From Polytrichum commune (Eukaryota; Streptophyta; Polytrichopsida; Polytrichales; Polytrichaceae), in assembly GCA_950295325.1 (NCBI GenBank), contig OX485803.1, positions 44,657,554-44,721,553 on the forward strand: a stretch of DNA of 64,000 bases, in the 5' to 3' direction. The notes beneath the pieces are model-generated. The model was not told the origin of the DNA, did not search any database, and worked only from the letters and a program-made list of their open reading frames with translations. Made by a program: the position numbers and the translations under genes. Shown here in pieces: positions 22,915-34,822 of this stretch. Each line of letters opens with the position of its first letter. Positions within the stretch are counted from its first letter, which is position 1.

Positions 22915-23195
22915 GGTCAGCTAGTCCAGCTATATGGCTAAAAACGGTACCCGAAAAAAATGGGCTAGCCCAACTATGGCTAGATTGAGGCCTCCCAAAA
23001 TATGGGCTAGCCCAGCTATGGCTAGATTGAGGCCTCAAAAAATATGGGCTAGCCCAGCTATGGCTAGATCGAGGCCTTAGAAAATATGGGCTAGCCTAGC
23101 TATGGCTAGATTGAGGCCTCAAAAAATATGGGCTAGCCTAGCTATGGCAAGATTAAGGCCTCAAAAATATGGGCTAGCCCAGCTAGCTAATGGGC
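22915..23195 (+). repeat. right subterminal array of the hAT element
   Basis: About six direct copies of a 42-43 bp unit, atgggctagcccagctatgg plus ctagattgaggcctcaaaaa, same orientation as the left array. It ends about 15 bp inside the right terminus. Confidence 0.88.
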
Positions 23196-24502
23196 TATAA
23201 AAGGTGTGGAATACTCTCACTTATTGGCTCTCTTTGGTTACACACCTAACCCTTGAACTAGCATCTCAATACTCCCCATCTATTCCTAAAATCTTAAGCT
23301 ATTGGCTAACATTAATCATAAACCCCACCCTTACTCACCTAATTAGTCCCCTAAGCATTCACCAATCTATCTAGCCTATGCCCAGCAATGAGAGGGATTT
23401 AATGAGCCCGGAACAGTACCCAGACCTCCCCGAATCCGTGAGGGATTCTACGTTGTTTGCCCTTAACTGCCGGCCGTCATCGCCCGTCAACTGGCCGGTT
23501 CCCCATCCTCCTGTTCGGATTCCTTCCTGCCCCCCTCGGCAGGGTCTTCCCTCCTGGCCCAAGACCAACCAGCGATTCCCTTCTCCCCGACATCTGCACA
23601 TTGGCCTTCATGCAGCCGCAGTCTTCATCTGATCCCCGAGGCCATTGGTGATCGGCTACCCCTTTCGGAGGATGCTACTGCCCCCCCCCCCCCCAGATAA
23701 TACGTATGCTATCCTTTTAGCTCCTTGGAACTCCCTCTATTCACCACCGAAACTTGGCCGCAACATTCCTCTGAATTCAGACACTAAGGGAAATTTGAGG
23801 GCCCCCTTCGGAGCAGTGAGGATGCCCACCGAGGCGACTTACATTCTGTGTTTTTGGCACCCTGAAGCGCTCTTGAATCAATGCCGAGCCAACCCATTCG
23901 ATCCCTCCCCCTGTGCAGGATGCTCCTCCGAGTTCGGCCAGCAAGCTGGCTTCCTTGTTTAAGCTGGCATTTTTGGACAGAGGACCCGAATTCATTCCTT
24001 GTATCACCAGCTGCTCCCAACAGCATTAGCTGTCATCCCTCCGGCTGCGAGGATCCTCTTCCCCGAGCGCACTGTCCATACCTCTGCGAGCTGCCTCTGT
24101 TCTCCTGCCGCAACCGATACCCCCTTCCAACAGCCTCACCCCGAGGTTTACTAGGGTGACCCTGGACTACACCCCTAAATGGCCAGTACCCATGCCTTTT
24201 CCGGTTCCTTAAACCCTACTCCTTCCAATCAAGCATCAAGCTAAAAACAAGCACCTCTGTTCCCAATCTAACCCATGATCCCAGCTCGCTAACTAGGACC
24301 GAATCCCATTAATCTCCTTTCCTAACGAATTACTTCCTCCCCTAAACTAATCCAGGCTAAATTCCAAGCCTAAGCTCAAAACCACACACCCACTCAAAGT
24401 TCACTTTTTTTATGTTTAAATTATCTCAAATAAAAACTCAATGCCTCAATGCTAATAAATGATGGGGTTAAGAGTAAATGTGGGCACCAGTTTGGGCTCA
24501 CA

Positions 24503-26930
24503 ATATGCTACTTTACATATAAATTCAAAAAAATACCACAACTTAAACCACATTGTACAGTAATATATAATTTCCAAATTCACATTTAGAGGACGTTATT
24601 GTATATCTAAGAATAATGTAAAAAATATGTGTCTTGAATAAAATCCACCCTACATTTTCTTGCACGTGGTTGTCTACATTTTTGCTAGTGCTCCCCTCCC
24701 CCCCCTTAGCTTCACTCCTAATGTACTGGATTGTGCATATGAATTAACAATTGGTAAGATTTGTAGACTCACTCATATGTTTATACTTTTAGCAAGATTG
24801 TGGTGCATTTTGTGCCTTATCTCCACAACACCTCTAAGGATGCATTTTTAATTGGAATGGGAAACAAAAACCATGATGTCATCAAGAATCTATGTCTTAA
24901 CTTTTTCTTTGTGAATAGTAATTATGGATAGACGGTCCATCCCTTCCACTTTGTAAGACAAGTTCTACAAATCAGAAAGTTGATGGGGCATCTATGAAGC
25001 CCCTAAATATACACTGCCTACTTGAAGAAGGTGGTACCAAGGTGACATTATCATTACGTCCTTGTTTCTCATACTAATCTTTTAGCTTGGCACAAACACA
25101 TGCCACCCGTGGACGGTAAGTGGGTAGGTGATAGGGGGTCCCACTATGAGATAAGGGGTTCTTTTTAAAATTGAAAAGAAAAGTGGGGGCACTAGAATCG
25201 AAGATTATAAACAAAGAATATGTCCTTGGTCTTCAGCTCATTTCACCACGTGAGCCACGGGGAGAAAGTGCCACTTGCAAGTGAATAGGATTGACATGTG
25301 GATTGTTGATGGTAGCGAGAGGGAAAAAAACTTGTTCACAAATAAACTAACAACCATAACACAAGGTATTATGTTTATCACTTGACTAGACAAACTAATG
25401 AATTAAGCTCAATAGGGAACCCAACAAACACTACAAACATATGGTCCTTAAACAATTGACATGTGTCATTGGAAACTTGTCATACGTCACTTAAAATACC
25501 ACCATGGTAGATTTTCATTTTTTTTTTATCAACGTAGGACGATTGCTAAGAGGGTGCAAGCATGGTAAAATGGACCCAAAAAATGCTCCAATATCTTAAA
25601 ACCATCATTTTTTGGGTCAAACGCCTAAAACTAGTAGCAAAATGTTGTTTGAATTGAATTATTTTCATGCTGACCTCTATTGTTTTGTTAAGTACTCAAA
25701 TGTAGACTACCAAGTTGAGATCTTTTAAACCTATCATTAAATGTCATACTCAAAAGCAAATCACTAGATTTGGTTTTGGACGTACATTTCATGACCTTAA
25801 CTATTTGAATTTGGGGCTTTTTCTTTTTCTTTCATATCCCTTGAATTCATTATACACTTGAGGTCATCATCAAATAAATGTAAGTTTATCATATTATTAT
25901 TTTTTTGGACAATCACTTGTTCAGTATCACCACTTGCACACCCACTTGCAGCATCTTCTAAAATACATAGACTTTTGTTGAAATTGTTTTGTCGACATAA
26001 ACTGCTTGGCTTTGTAGATCAATATATTTTTCAAATGTTTGTTATCTTCTTCTTCTTCTTCTTCTTCTTCACAGTATTCAAGGTTAGTATATTGTTTTGA
26101 ATCACTTTCACTTAAACATGTGCAAAGACCAAGAGTTGTCCACTTTACCGTGCCTATACCTAGAACACATACGCTGGTATTGAGACATATGTCGATTGCT
26201 AGGAAAGTAGGTGAGTCGATGCCTTTGTAGGCACCACATGTGTCACTCAGCCAAGGCTTACAACTTCACCAGGTGTGTAATATTAGATAACCTATCAGAT
26301 GGAGCCTTGCATGTGATTTGAGAGTTAATTAAGCCGATCGAGATTGGTGATAGATAAATAGGGCCGCAACTTTAAGGACTAAAATCCTTAGTGATATGTA
26401 TGCGGTTTTGGAGTGTAGATTGATTGATTACTAGCATTGGACTTTGTGTGTTTGAGGATAAGTGAACTTAGGAAGGCCATGGAAATTGATTGGATGAACC
26501 GACCAGACACATCTTGTCTAGTGCCCGCACACTTCCCGACAATCTTATAGAGAAAACTTTAAGGTTTATAGATAGGATATCGAGGAGGGTTTGTGGAGAG
26601 CTTGTGCAAGCCTATGATAGCTTGCCTATGATAGCTTTAGAAGCAACAATCATACCTAATCATACTTTACGGGAATAAAAAGAGAGAGAGAGAGAGAATC
26701 ATGCCCACTTTTGCGTACCAAGTTCCAATATGCACTTGACGAGACCTTGCACGTATGTGCATGTGGGGCAATGCAAAAAAAAATTATAAAAAAAATTGGA
26801 TGGATTTTATGTAAGTTTGTTGGTAAGGAGTCTACCTTTGGAAGGGGTGGTGGTAGCTTGCCTTGTTTTTTTAAAGGGTGTTTATGTACATCACATTTTT
26901 TGGCTATCGACTAGTCGGAGCAGGTCATTT
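24503..26930. other. noncoding AT-rich DNA
   Basis: No gene supported. It contains a TTC microsatellite (about 26045-26070) and an (AG)n tract (26680-26697). Short open frames have no family features. Confidence 0.45.
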
Positions 26931-27970
26931 TCGAAATATCAGCCTAATGTCCGGGGAGAACCGGTATTTAGTGTAATGGCAGACGGTTGGTTTTGTGAAA
27001 GTCCGGTTGAATTGGGAAAGTGGAGGATGTGAAACCGGTGTTTTTATATATATATAAAAAAAGCTGATTTCAGCCGGCAACCATTTTGAGGAGGAGGATT
27101 TTTACCCGGATGAATTGTGAAATAGGCGGATTTCATCCGGTTTTATTCATCTAGGGCCGGATATCATCTGGTTCTAGGGTTTAGGTTATGTGTTTGTTGT
27201 AGGCTTGTAGCGATTTGGTGAATGGCAGACATGTGAAGCTTTTGCTTCATTATTGCATTTCATTGTTGACGGCTAGCGTTTAGAATGTATTATGAGTGTG
27301 TCTATGGAAGATCTTCGTGGTGATCTTGATAACGTACTAATGGAAGCCATAGCTTTATGGAGGAACTCTACAAAGTTTAGATGGTTGTTTTCACATCCAT
27401 AGAGATACTTTTCAGGGCGTTTTCCTCTTGAAGGTGAAGATGATACTGCTGATTTTGACTCTAATAGTTGATGAATTTCATTTTTGTATATAGTATGGTA
27501 TGTTAGGTTACTCTTTTATCGTGATGTGGCCTCAAATCTAGTATGAGGTTTTAAGACCTAGGTATGGTACAAGAGTAAATCCACGGCCATCAACCCGTTG
27601 ATGGGTATTTTAGGTTCAACTCCTGCTATGGAATAAATTGTTGATCACTGTTGTTGTTTCTTGTATGTAATGAATTGTTGATCATTGTTGTTGGATGTTG
27701 GATGTTGATATCATTACATATTATTGTTGTGTGTTGATATGTTCTTTGAACGTTATTGTTGAATGGTGTATGTTGTTTGTAGATAAAATTTTGCTACATT
27801 GGAAAACCGGCTTACTTATCAATGCCCAAGTTTTTGGCCGGTTGTCATTACAACGAAGAGGAAACTAGCTGGCACTTGAAAAAAATTATAAGATATTGGC
27901 CGGTCCAAATTAATGACAACAAGTTTACAACCGGTCAAAACCCGAAAAAACCGGTAGAAGTTGTAAAGGA
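26930..27970. repeat. CCGG-motif-rich region, possible element with subterminal repeats
   Basis: CCGG within accggt, gccgg or tccgg occurs about ten times in 26930-27180 and again about eight times in 27800-27975, with few between. The motif is found in both orientations. This is the layout of a DNA transposon with subterminal repeats, but I could not find terminal inverted repeats. Confidence 0.35.
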
Positions 27971-30900
27971 GCGGATATTAGCTGATTGAGCTCAAAAATC
28001 TCCCGAACCTTGTATCGGCCTCTTTTAATATTCAAGGACTATGTAGTTCATTTCCCATTTAGAAGAAGAAGTGGAGGTTATAGCTGTTTCTCGAAATAGT
28101 GACCTTTTAACATTCAAGAGTTTGCAATTCATTCCTCATTTAGGAGGAGAAGTGGAAGTTATAACTTAGTTGCTCGAAAGCGGTTGCCGGGCCTACGACT
28201 ATCTCCTTTCGATCGTCCAAGATGAAACCGTGTTATTTTTCACAAGTAGATATTTGGCATAGTCTCAACGTTTTATAGCTAACTTACATGATTTCTTGAA
28301 ACGTTGAAGCTCGGAGGGTGAGATCAGACGAGTGGTTAATTAATAGGCTAATCTCAAGTAAGGAACATGGGATAGAGCAATAATTTAGTAAAAGTGGGTG
28401 ACTCGGGTTCTTTGACTGATGAATTGAAATTATGACTTTGAGAGTAAATGGATGTGTCTTTTGTGCAATCGTCTTGCTGTTTCTAGAATGGACATTGGTT
28501 ATAATCTTATGCATTTCAATAGATTGAATGTGCCGAGTAGACGTTGGTTTAGGCGTCAAGATTGAAGGAGCCTAAGAATGTTGTGCATGTGTGGAACTAT
28601 AAGCAATTAGTTTGTTGTGTGTGGTGAGACAATTGATCAAGAACACTCTAGAGAATAGGGAAATTGTGGGGAGGGAGAGATCACTCATTTTCATGGCACC
28701 TCTTTGCTTATTACAATTTATTTTTCAGTTTTTAGCATCACATTTCATTCTCATCAATCAAAATATATTGTGAATGTAGTAACATGTCATAAAGTTCATT
28801 CATCACAAATGTGTACATATACACTTGTGAACATTGTGCACAACACATGTAGGATAAAGCGGTCATTTATGTTGCGACAAAGCATTTGAGAGACTAGTGT
28901 TGTTACAAATCTATCATGTAGTCAAATGTAGTATGTGTCCACATTCTTTCATACTAACATAGTTTCAACTACAAATGAAGTAGTGAACTCTTAAACTACA
29001 TCAAATCATGTCTAAGTAAGGAAAGGTTTCCCCCACCTTATTGCCTTGAGGGGGCAACATAGCCTATGCCCAGGCCCCCCAACACAACACAAATACGAGG
29101 TCAGCATATACACAACATGTGTCTACAACCTATCTTCTATTGTTATCGATGTCGCAAGCAACAAGACAAGGTCCACAAACATTACTAAGGCAAAAAAATC
29201 TTATGCTTCATCTCTTAACATGTTTAGCCATGACGGCTTGCTATTGCAATCCAAGCTTTTACAAGAGTGTCTTTTCTCCCATTTCCCTTCACATGCATAG
29301 AGAAAAAAAATTAAGAAGCCAATGATGGTACCAATTTTTTTCTTGCAACCCATACAATGTGAGTTGAAATATAGGGTGAGTTTCTTTTTCTTTTTTCTTT
29401 TTTCTTTTTTCTTAACCTTCAAGATAACTATTAGATTTGGAGTAGAACCTAGAAGCAACAAATTTTTAATTAAAACTCATATTATAGTTATAAATGCCAC
29501 AGTATTAGGTTTCCATCTTTTCTATGTGGCATGTGCATAAATATTTTAGTTTTTCCCACGTGAAGTTTAGACTTTAGTGAAGATGGATGGAAAATTGCTA
29601 CAACTCTGTTGAAAAATGAATGCAACCTTGGATGACATGGATGACAAGGTCATTCCACGCTTTGTAGTGCGTAAATTCTATTGCATGTGGTCATTTTGCC
29701 ATGTTGGAGATAAGTTTGTTATTAGATGAGGTGGGAGGGTTTGGAGTTTTTGAGGTTTAGATTTAGTGACGCTTATTTTGTCGAGTTTTCAAGTCTTTGT
29801 CATTTGATTCTTCTGATGATTTTATAGTTAATATAGGTTTATTTAGTAACACACAACTATAATATTGGTAGGGATGTTAAGAATTGCTTAAAACATCAAT
29901 TCATCAAAACATTAAGTCACTTAAATTTCTAAATGTTTAGATAATAGCCCCCAAAAAATCCAATTAATGCCCCTATATATCAAACATAAGGCTAAATGAA
30001 CTCTCCAGAATTCCACTCCAATTTAGATTTAGTTGTTTGAATTGCGAATGGGTCTCAACACACATCATCATTTTTAGCCTACACGGGATTAATATCAATA
30101 CAATATCTTTGACCAAGTTGTTGTAGAGGACTAGATAGTAGTTGCACCTCATTGAGAAAAGAAAAATTGTGTGATCCTTATTATCACTTACCTCAATGAG
30201 CTCAATACTTGGGCAATACTTGGACAATGGCTTGTACTAGCTATCAAAGCCATCATATTCTAAATATGTAAGTCTTCACCTAAAAATAAGAAATGAGAAA
30301 TAAGACTAAACAATTTGACTATCATAATATCCTAAATACTAAAAAAAAAAAAAAAATCAATCAAAAGAGTTAACCATACGCAAGTCGGGATCAAGTTCCC
30401 AATTATGTAGAAAATTATCATTTTTAAGTGCAATATGAAAGTGATGGAGGACTTCTTGGAGTTATTTGTGTTCTTATGTCTCAACACTATATATTTGAAA
30501 GTATCTTCATTTTCTTTGCCATCTATATGCACATGTCATGTGTAGGTACTCTAAGCAAGTGCGTAACCCTCTCATAAATGTAAACTCCAAGAAATAAAAC
30601 TCAAAGTTTTGTGGCCTCTGAATAATAGTATCAAAGGAAGTTTCAAGATTATCTATTTTCTTGGGTCTCTAACACGGGTATTGAAAATGGCAAACGTGGG
30701 AAGAAATTTGTGCTAGGGGAGATTGAGTACCCACTTTGGGTAACTTCATGGTTAATTCTAACAACAAACCCGTCAAGGTGCTATTGTAACTTGTCTTGGA
30801 GCTCTTCGTATTTCATTGAGTGATTCCCTTACAAACACTACAAGGATCACGTAGAATTGCCACTAGGAGGTATATTCAAATACCACAATCAACTACACTA

Positions 30901-33319
30901 GTAGATCTAGACACCTAAAATTTATCTCCTAATGGCATCGACACATGATCCTTGCAATGGAAGGAAGTAGATGGCACCATGATGTGTCTAATGTGCAAGC
31001 AAGAAGTGGGACAAAATTAACATGAAAATTGACACGTAGTTGATGGAATGTCAAGTGGGACGAAACCGTCACCTTTTGATTGAGGAGCTCCGGCACCGTC
31101 CATCCAATGGCGGGTAGTTGTCGGCCATGTTGAAGTGTGGGATTATTTGGAATTACTTTTGGAGGTATGGCGCCATGTGTTCCATAATGTCACAACATAC
31201 AAGTTGTGTGATTGGCCCTCCTTGCCTTCTTGGTCTCGAGGGATGTGTACCTAAAGGTAGCCACCCAAGTTATGGATGTATGTGGCCCAAGTTTCTTATA
31301 AGCAAAGATTGGCACTTGTTATGAATTTGCACCCTTTTCTTGTGGATAACAATATGGAATCCTACATCATAGTATTAGGTGTAGGAAAAAGGTTGGTCCA
31401 AACTACATTCTTAAGATGATTTTCAATGTATGTATACGTGAGTGATGTGTGATAGTAAGTCACCCTTACATGAGACCTATGGCTCCATTTTGCTCCAACA
31501 ACCACATCATCCACTTGTGATCTTACTTTAGTTCATGTCACCAAACATGTAGGTGTGCAGAAAAACATCACCCATCTAGACTAATATGTTGTTAGTTCTC
31601 ATGCTGCTAGACCAATATTGAGGTCTCTTACCCAATTACTATGTGTTATATAATGTTCCATTGCATTTTCACCCTCCCCTTGGTAAGTGTCATGAAATTT
31701 GAATCCCCAACGACCCATGAACCAAAGTGATGAGATCATATCAAGATTATGCAATGTGCCCCCAACGTGCACAAGAATTTGGTGGCAACTCACATGTGTA
31801 ACGAAAGAAGGAAGTAAAGAAAAAGGGACTTATCATGAGATCCCAAATATCCAAGGGACTTTTTGTAGCGCAATTTGCACGCCCTCTGCGTTGCAAAAGG
31901 GAGAGTGTTGACCGATATTTTGATGTGTGTCGACTAACCTCGTCTAGTATATGTTGGTGATTCTCAGAGGGCTTTGCAAGTGGTGTCTACATAAACTCCT
32001 CTATTGACTAGGTGAAAACACAATGACTTATATTATAGCCTATAAAGGAAAAAAAATTATACAATTTAACTCCATAAATAATATCAAAGACCTTAAACTA
32101 GTGTGGCATAGTTTAACTAGGACGATTAGTTTAGGAGTTTTTTCACTAGAGCCCCCTTCATAGTTAACTCATCCACGATGGATAAGTTTACATAGATGCC
32201 AAGAATCCCAAGCCTAATTTCTCCCCTAAAAACAATGCTCATTTGTGAAATTGCAAAGATGCACACGTTAGTTTCCACAAGAGGCGATGGATGCACCTAT
32301 TGTACTTGAGAGTTGCCTTGGAACGTCGAGAGTGTACATGTAGACTACTAGAAGGCATGTCACTTGGTTACACCTTGTGTGGTACTAACCTACACCTCCC
32401 AATCTCCAATAAAGCTAGGATGGAAGTTGGCTAAGTACATGCATCAAGTTTGCATGCCCATGACACAAGGAGAGCCCATGACACAAATGACAAGTAGACG
32501 GTTGGTGAACGAAAATATCTAGTTTGTATGTGGCCATGATGTTGTCGTTCTTCCTAATTGGATACTTACTATATTTGAGTAGCATATTGCACAACTTGTA
32601 GTTAGTAGTGGACTGCAAAAAAAATAAAAAATGTCATTGGATTATGTGCTCAACATGTGTTTACCAATCCATGCTTATTTGCTATCAAAATTGGGAGAGT
32701 CAAGTGATCCTTTAGAGTGAAAGAGAACATCTTCAATTTTTGACTCTCAATCAAGTTCTGAAACTTGAAATGACAATCCTTATGAATTTTAGTTACTAAG
32801 AAGATGAGAAAATTCCCAAGTTGTTCAACGAATATTAAATGTTCGTGGAGATGGAATTGCTCCTAATAGGGGCATGCACTTAGGTTTATTGTGCTTTGGT
32901 GATTTAGGGCAACATTGTATTAGGTGGTTCTTGTGGCACATTATACAAGAGATCAAATCAACCTTCAAGGCTAGAGTGTAACATGGGTAAACTTCTAAAC
33001 CATATTGTGTAGCTTACATTTATAGCCAAGCAAATCAAAATTTCAGTAATTACTGGAATTATGGACGTTTAAAATTAAAAAATAAATTTAAATGTGCTTT
33101 CAAAATGATTTGGGGACAATCAAATCATCAATGATAACATTGCTTTGTACTCTCTTTTGGAAGCTAACTCCAAATCAAAGTCTTCAAATTATGTTTTCCA
33201 ATACCGCTTTCATAAGAGGTCAACCCCCCTGATAAGGCTTTAGGGTTTAAGATTGATAGTTGTTGGATAAACATAATCAGTTCATCCCTCATGAAGAACA
33301 ATGAAGAGGGAGAACCAAC
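27971..33319. other. noncoding AT-rich DNA, no gene seen
   Basis: It contains a TC-rich tract (about 29378-29413), a poly(A) tract (about 30341-30355) and a weak copy of repeat H (about 32640-32860). No open frame shows family features. Confidence 0.45.
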
Positions 33320-34130
33320 CACTACACCGTTTATGGTATGTAGTGCCATGTACGCTATTTGCAAAGGGCCTAAACTAGATGTCTAAATGTCTTAAAGTGT
33401 CATGTCCACTAATTGCCAATATGACTCTATTCGTCAACATAAGGAAGTTTTTTAAGTGAAAAATTATTTGTATTATGGCATTTAGAGTAGCACATTGGGG
33501 TACTTTAGAAGATAGTTTTGCATTTTAGTATGCAAGCAGTAAAATGTTTTAGTGTAAAAATGGCGAGTGTCATGTGTTTGCATTTTAGTATGTAAGAGGA
33601 AAATATTCTTGACCATACTACCGTAGTACCATAGCTGGTTCGTTCAAAAATAATTCTAAAAATAAAAAACGTAAAAATTATGAAATTATGAAGACAGAAA
33701 AACGAAAATAAAATTAATTAATTTTTGCAATCTTTTGGTGTTTCTAAGCCATTTAAGGTCATTTTTACTGATTTTTTTGCTAAAAATGAAAATTGAGAAA
33801 TTCAGTTTTTTGAGAGGCGAACCTTATTTTTTCAAAATAAATAAATATTCGTTCGCCAGGGGACGAACCAGCTATTGTGTTACGGTAATGGCAAGTGCCA
33901 TTTTAATACACTTTATTCAACTTGTAGAACATTGTGTAACATAGGCATGCACCTCATCACACTATTGACCATGCTTATGCGAAGATATTAGTAAGCACAC
34001 TTAAACACCAAGTGTCATGAGGTGACACTTATGATGAAGTTGTAAATCATCAATGTAACCTAGCATACACCTCATAATAGGTTAAGTGACACTATTGCCC
34101 ATGTGACACTAAATACCATAAACAATGTGC
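33320..34130 (+). mobile_element. MITE family A, copy 4 (full length, with nested MITE)
   Basis: The left end reads CACTACACCGTTTATGGTAT and the right end ATACCATAAACAATGTG, forming terminal inverted repeats. The CACTACA tip resembles CACTA elements. Without the 265-bp insertion at 33621-33885 it is about 540 bp. It is noncoding and is the best copy for defining the family. The right tip departs from CACTA, so the superfamily call is tentative. Confidence 0.8.
33621..33885 (+). mobile_element. nested 265-bp MITE with TA target duplication
   Basis: Ends are CCGTAGTACCATAGCTGGTT and, reverse-complemented, CCGTAACACAATAGCTGGTT, with inverted repeats of about 23 bp. It is flanked by TA on both sides (33619-33620, 33886-33887). 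Removing it with one TA restores the family A block catactaatggcaag seen at about 15900. The TA duplication fits the Tc1/mariner (Stowaway-like) group. Noncoding and AT-rich. Confidence 0.9.
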
Positions 34131-34447
34131 ACTAAATAATCCTATTAATGCAAGCCACAATAATTCTCTAGAGCCCATGCCAATTCTCAAACTAAAGAAC
34201 CCCATTATCTTTCAACCCATGCTAGTTTTCTAATATAAATTAACATGAACCACCGTAATTTTTCTTCTTTTAAAAAATGAGTGTGGGTGATTATTTTTAT
34301 TTTTTAATAGAATGTGACTATTTTATTTTCTGTAAGGTGGTGGTCAAAAGTCTTCATGAAGACTTAGAGAAAGTCCCATGCTATTGGACCCACGGTAATT
34401 CCACCTTAACTAGAAAATTAGCGTGGCCCATGCTAATTGTAGTTTAG

Positions 34448-34822
34448 ATTTTGGTTCAAACCTCGGGGGGGGGGGGGGTAGTCATTGGTTGGAGTAGCAA
34501 TATACGTGCGAACAAATGATAGGGTATTTTAAAAACATGGGGGCAAAAAATTATAAATGGACTTAAGAGTAATATAGGGTATCCAAAATGGCACTGGACA
34601 TCTTTAAAGTACTATAGGGTATGGAATAATAGGTAATTTGGAATTATAAGTAATGCAAGCCATTTTTCTATTAACCCAAAGTAGAAAATTACATAATGAT
34701 AGCATGTGAAAAAAAAAGAATTGAAAGTAATACCCCCCTATAAAATAGTGGTTGTTCGCACCTCTATACTTAACTTTTTAACACACTGCCCCCCCCCCCC
34801 CCCCCCGAGGTTCAAACAAAAT
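34448..34822. repeat. 375-bp foldback with G14 and C18 tracts
   Basis: The left end, attttggttcaaacctcggg, is matched by the reverse complement of the right end, attttgtttgaacctcggg. The left repeat runs into 14 G (34465-34478) and the right is preceded by 18 C (34789-34806). It is probably a small inverted-repeat element. No target duplication is seen. Confidence 0.7.

Larger units (their letters stand above)
22101..23208 (+). mobile_element. hAT-type DNA transposon remnant nested in a solo LTR
   Basis: A perfect 8-bp target duplication GAATACTC flanks it (22093-22100 and 23209-23216). The terminal inverted repeats are CAGACCTTGTACAGCC and CACACCTTTTATAGCC (13 of 16 match). An 8-bp duplication with CA-starting ends is the hAT signature. 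Both ends carry arrays of a palindromic subterminal motif, and the middle encodes only the C-terminal part of a transposase, so the element is internally deleted and probably non-autonomous. Confidence 0.9.
21928..24502 (+). mobile_element. solo LTR of retrotransposon family F, copy 1, with nested hAT element
   Basis: It starts TGTCAGCC and ends GGGCTCACA (TG..CA, inverted tips). The 5-bp target duplication ATATG is perfect (21923-21927 and 24503-24507). There is no internal domain, PBS or second LTR, so this is a solo LTR left by LTR-LTR recombination. It spans 2575 bp including a hAT insertion at 22101-23208, or about 1.46 kb without it. The 3' two thirds are GC-richer than the flanks. The GC-rich open frames at 23.37-24.16 kb lie inside the LTR and look spurious. 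Confidence 0.88.

Noticed and set aside
23371-24159. Overlapping GC-rich open frames as genes
   Set aside because: They lie inside a solo LTR, occur on both strands and show no domain.
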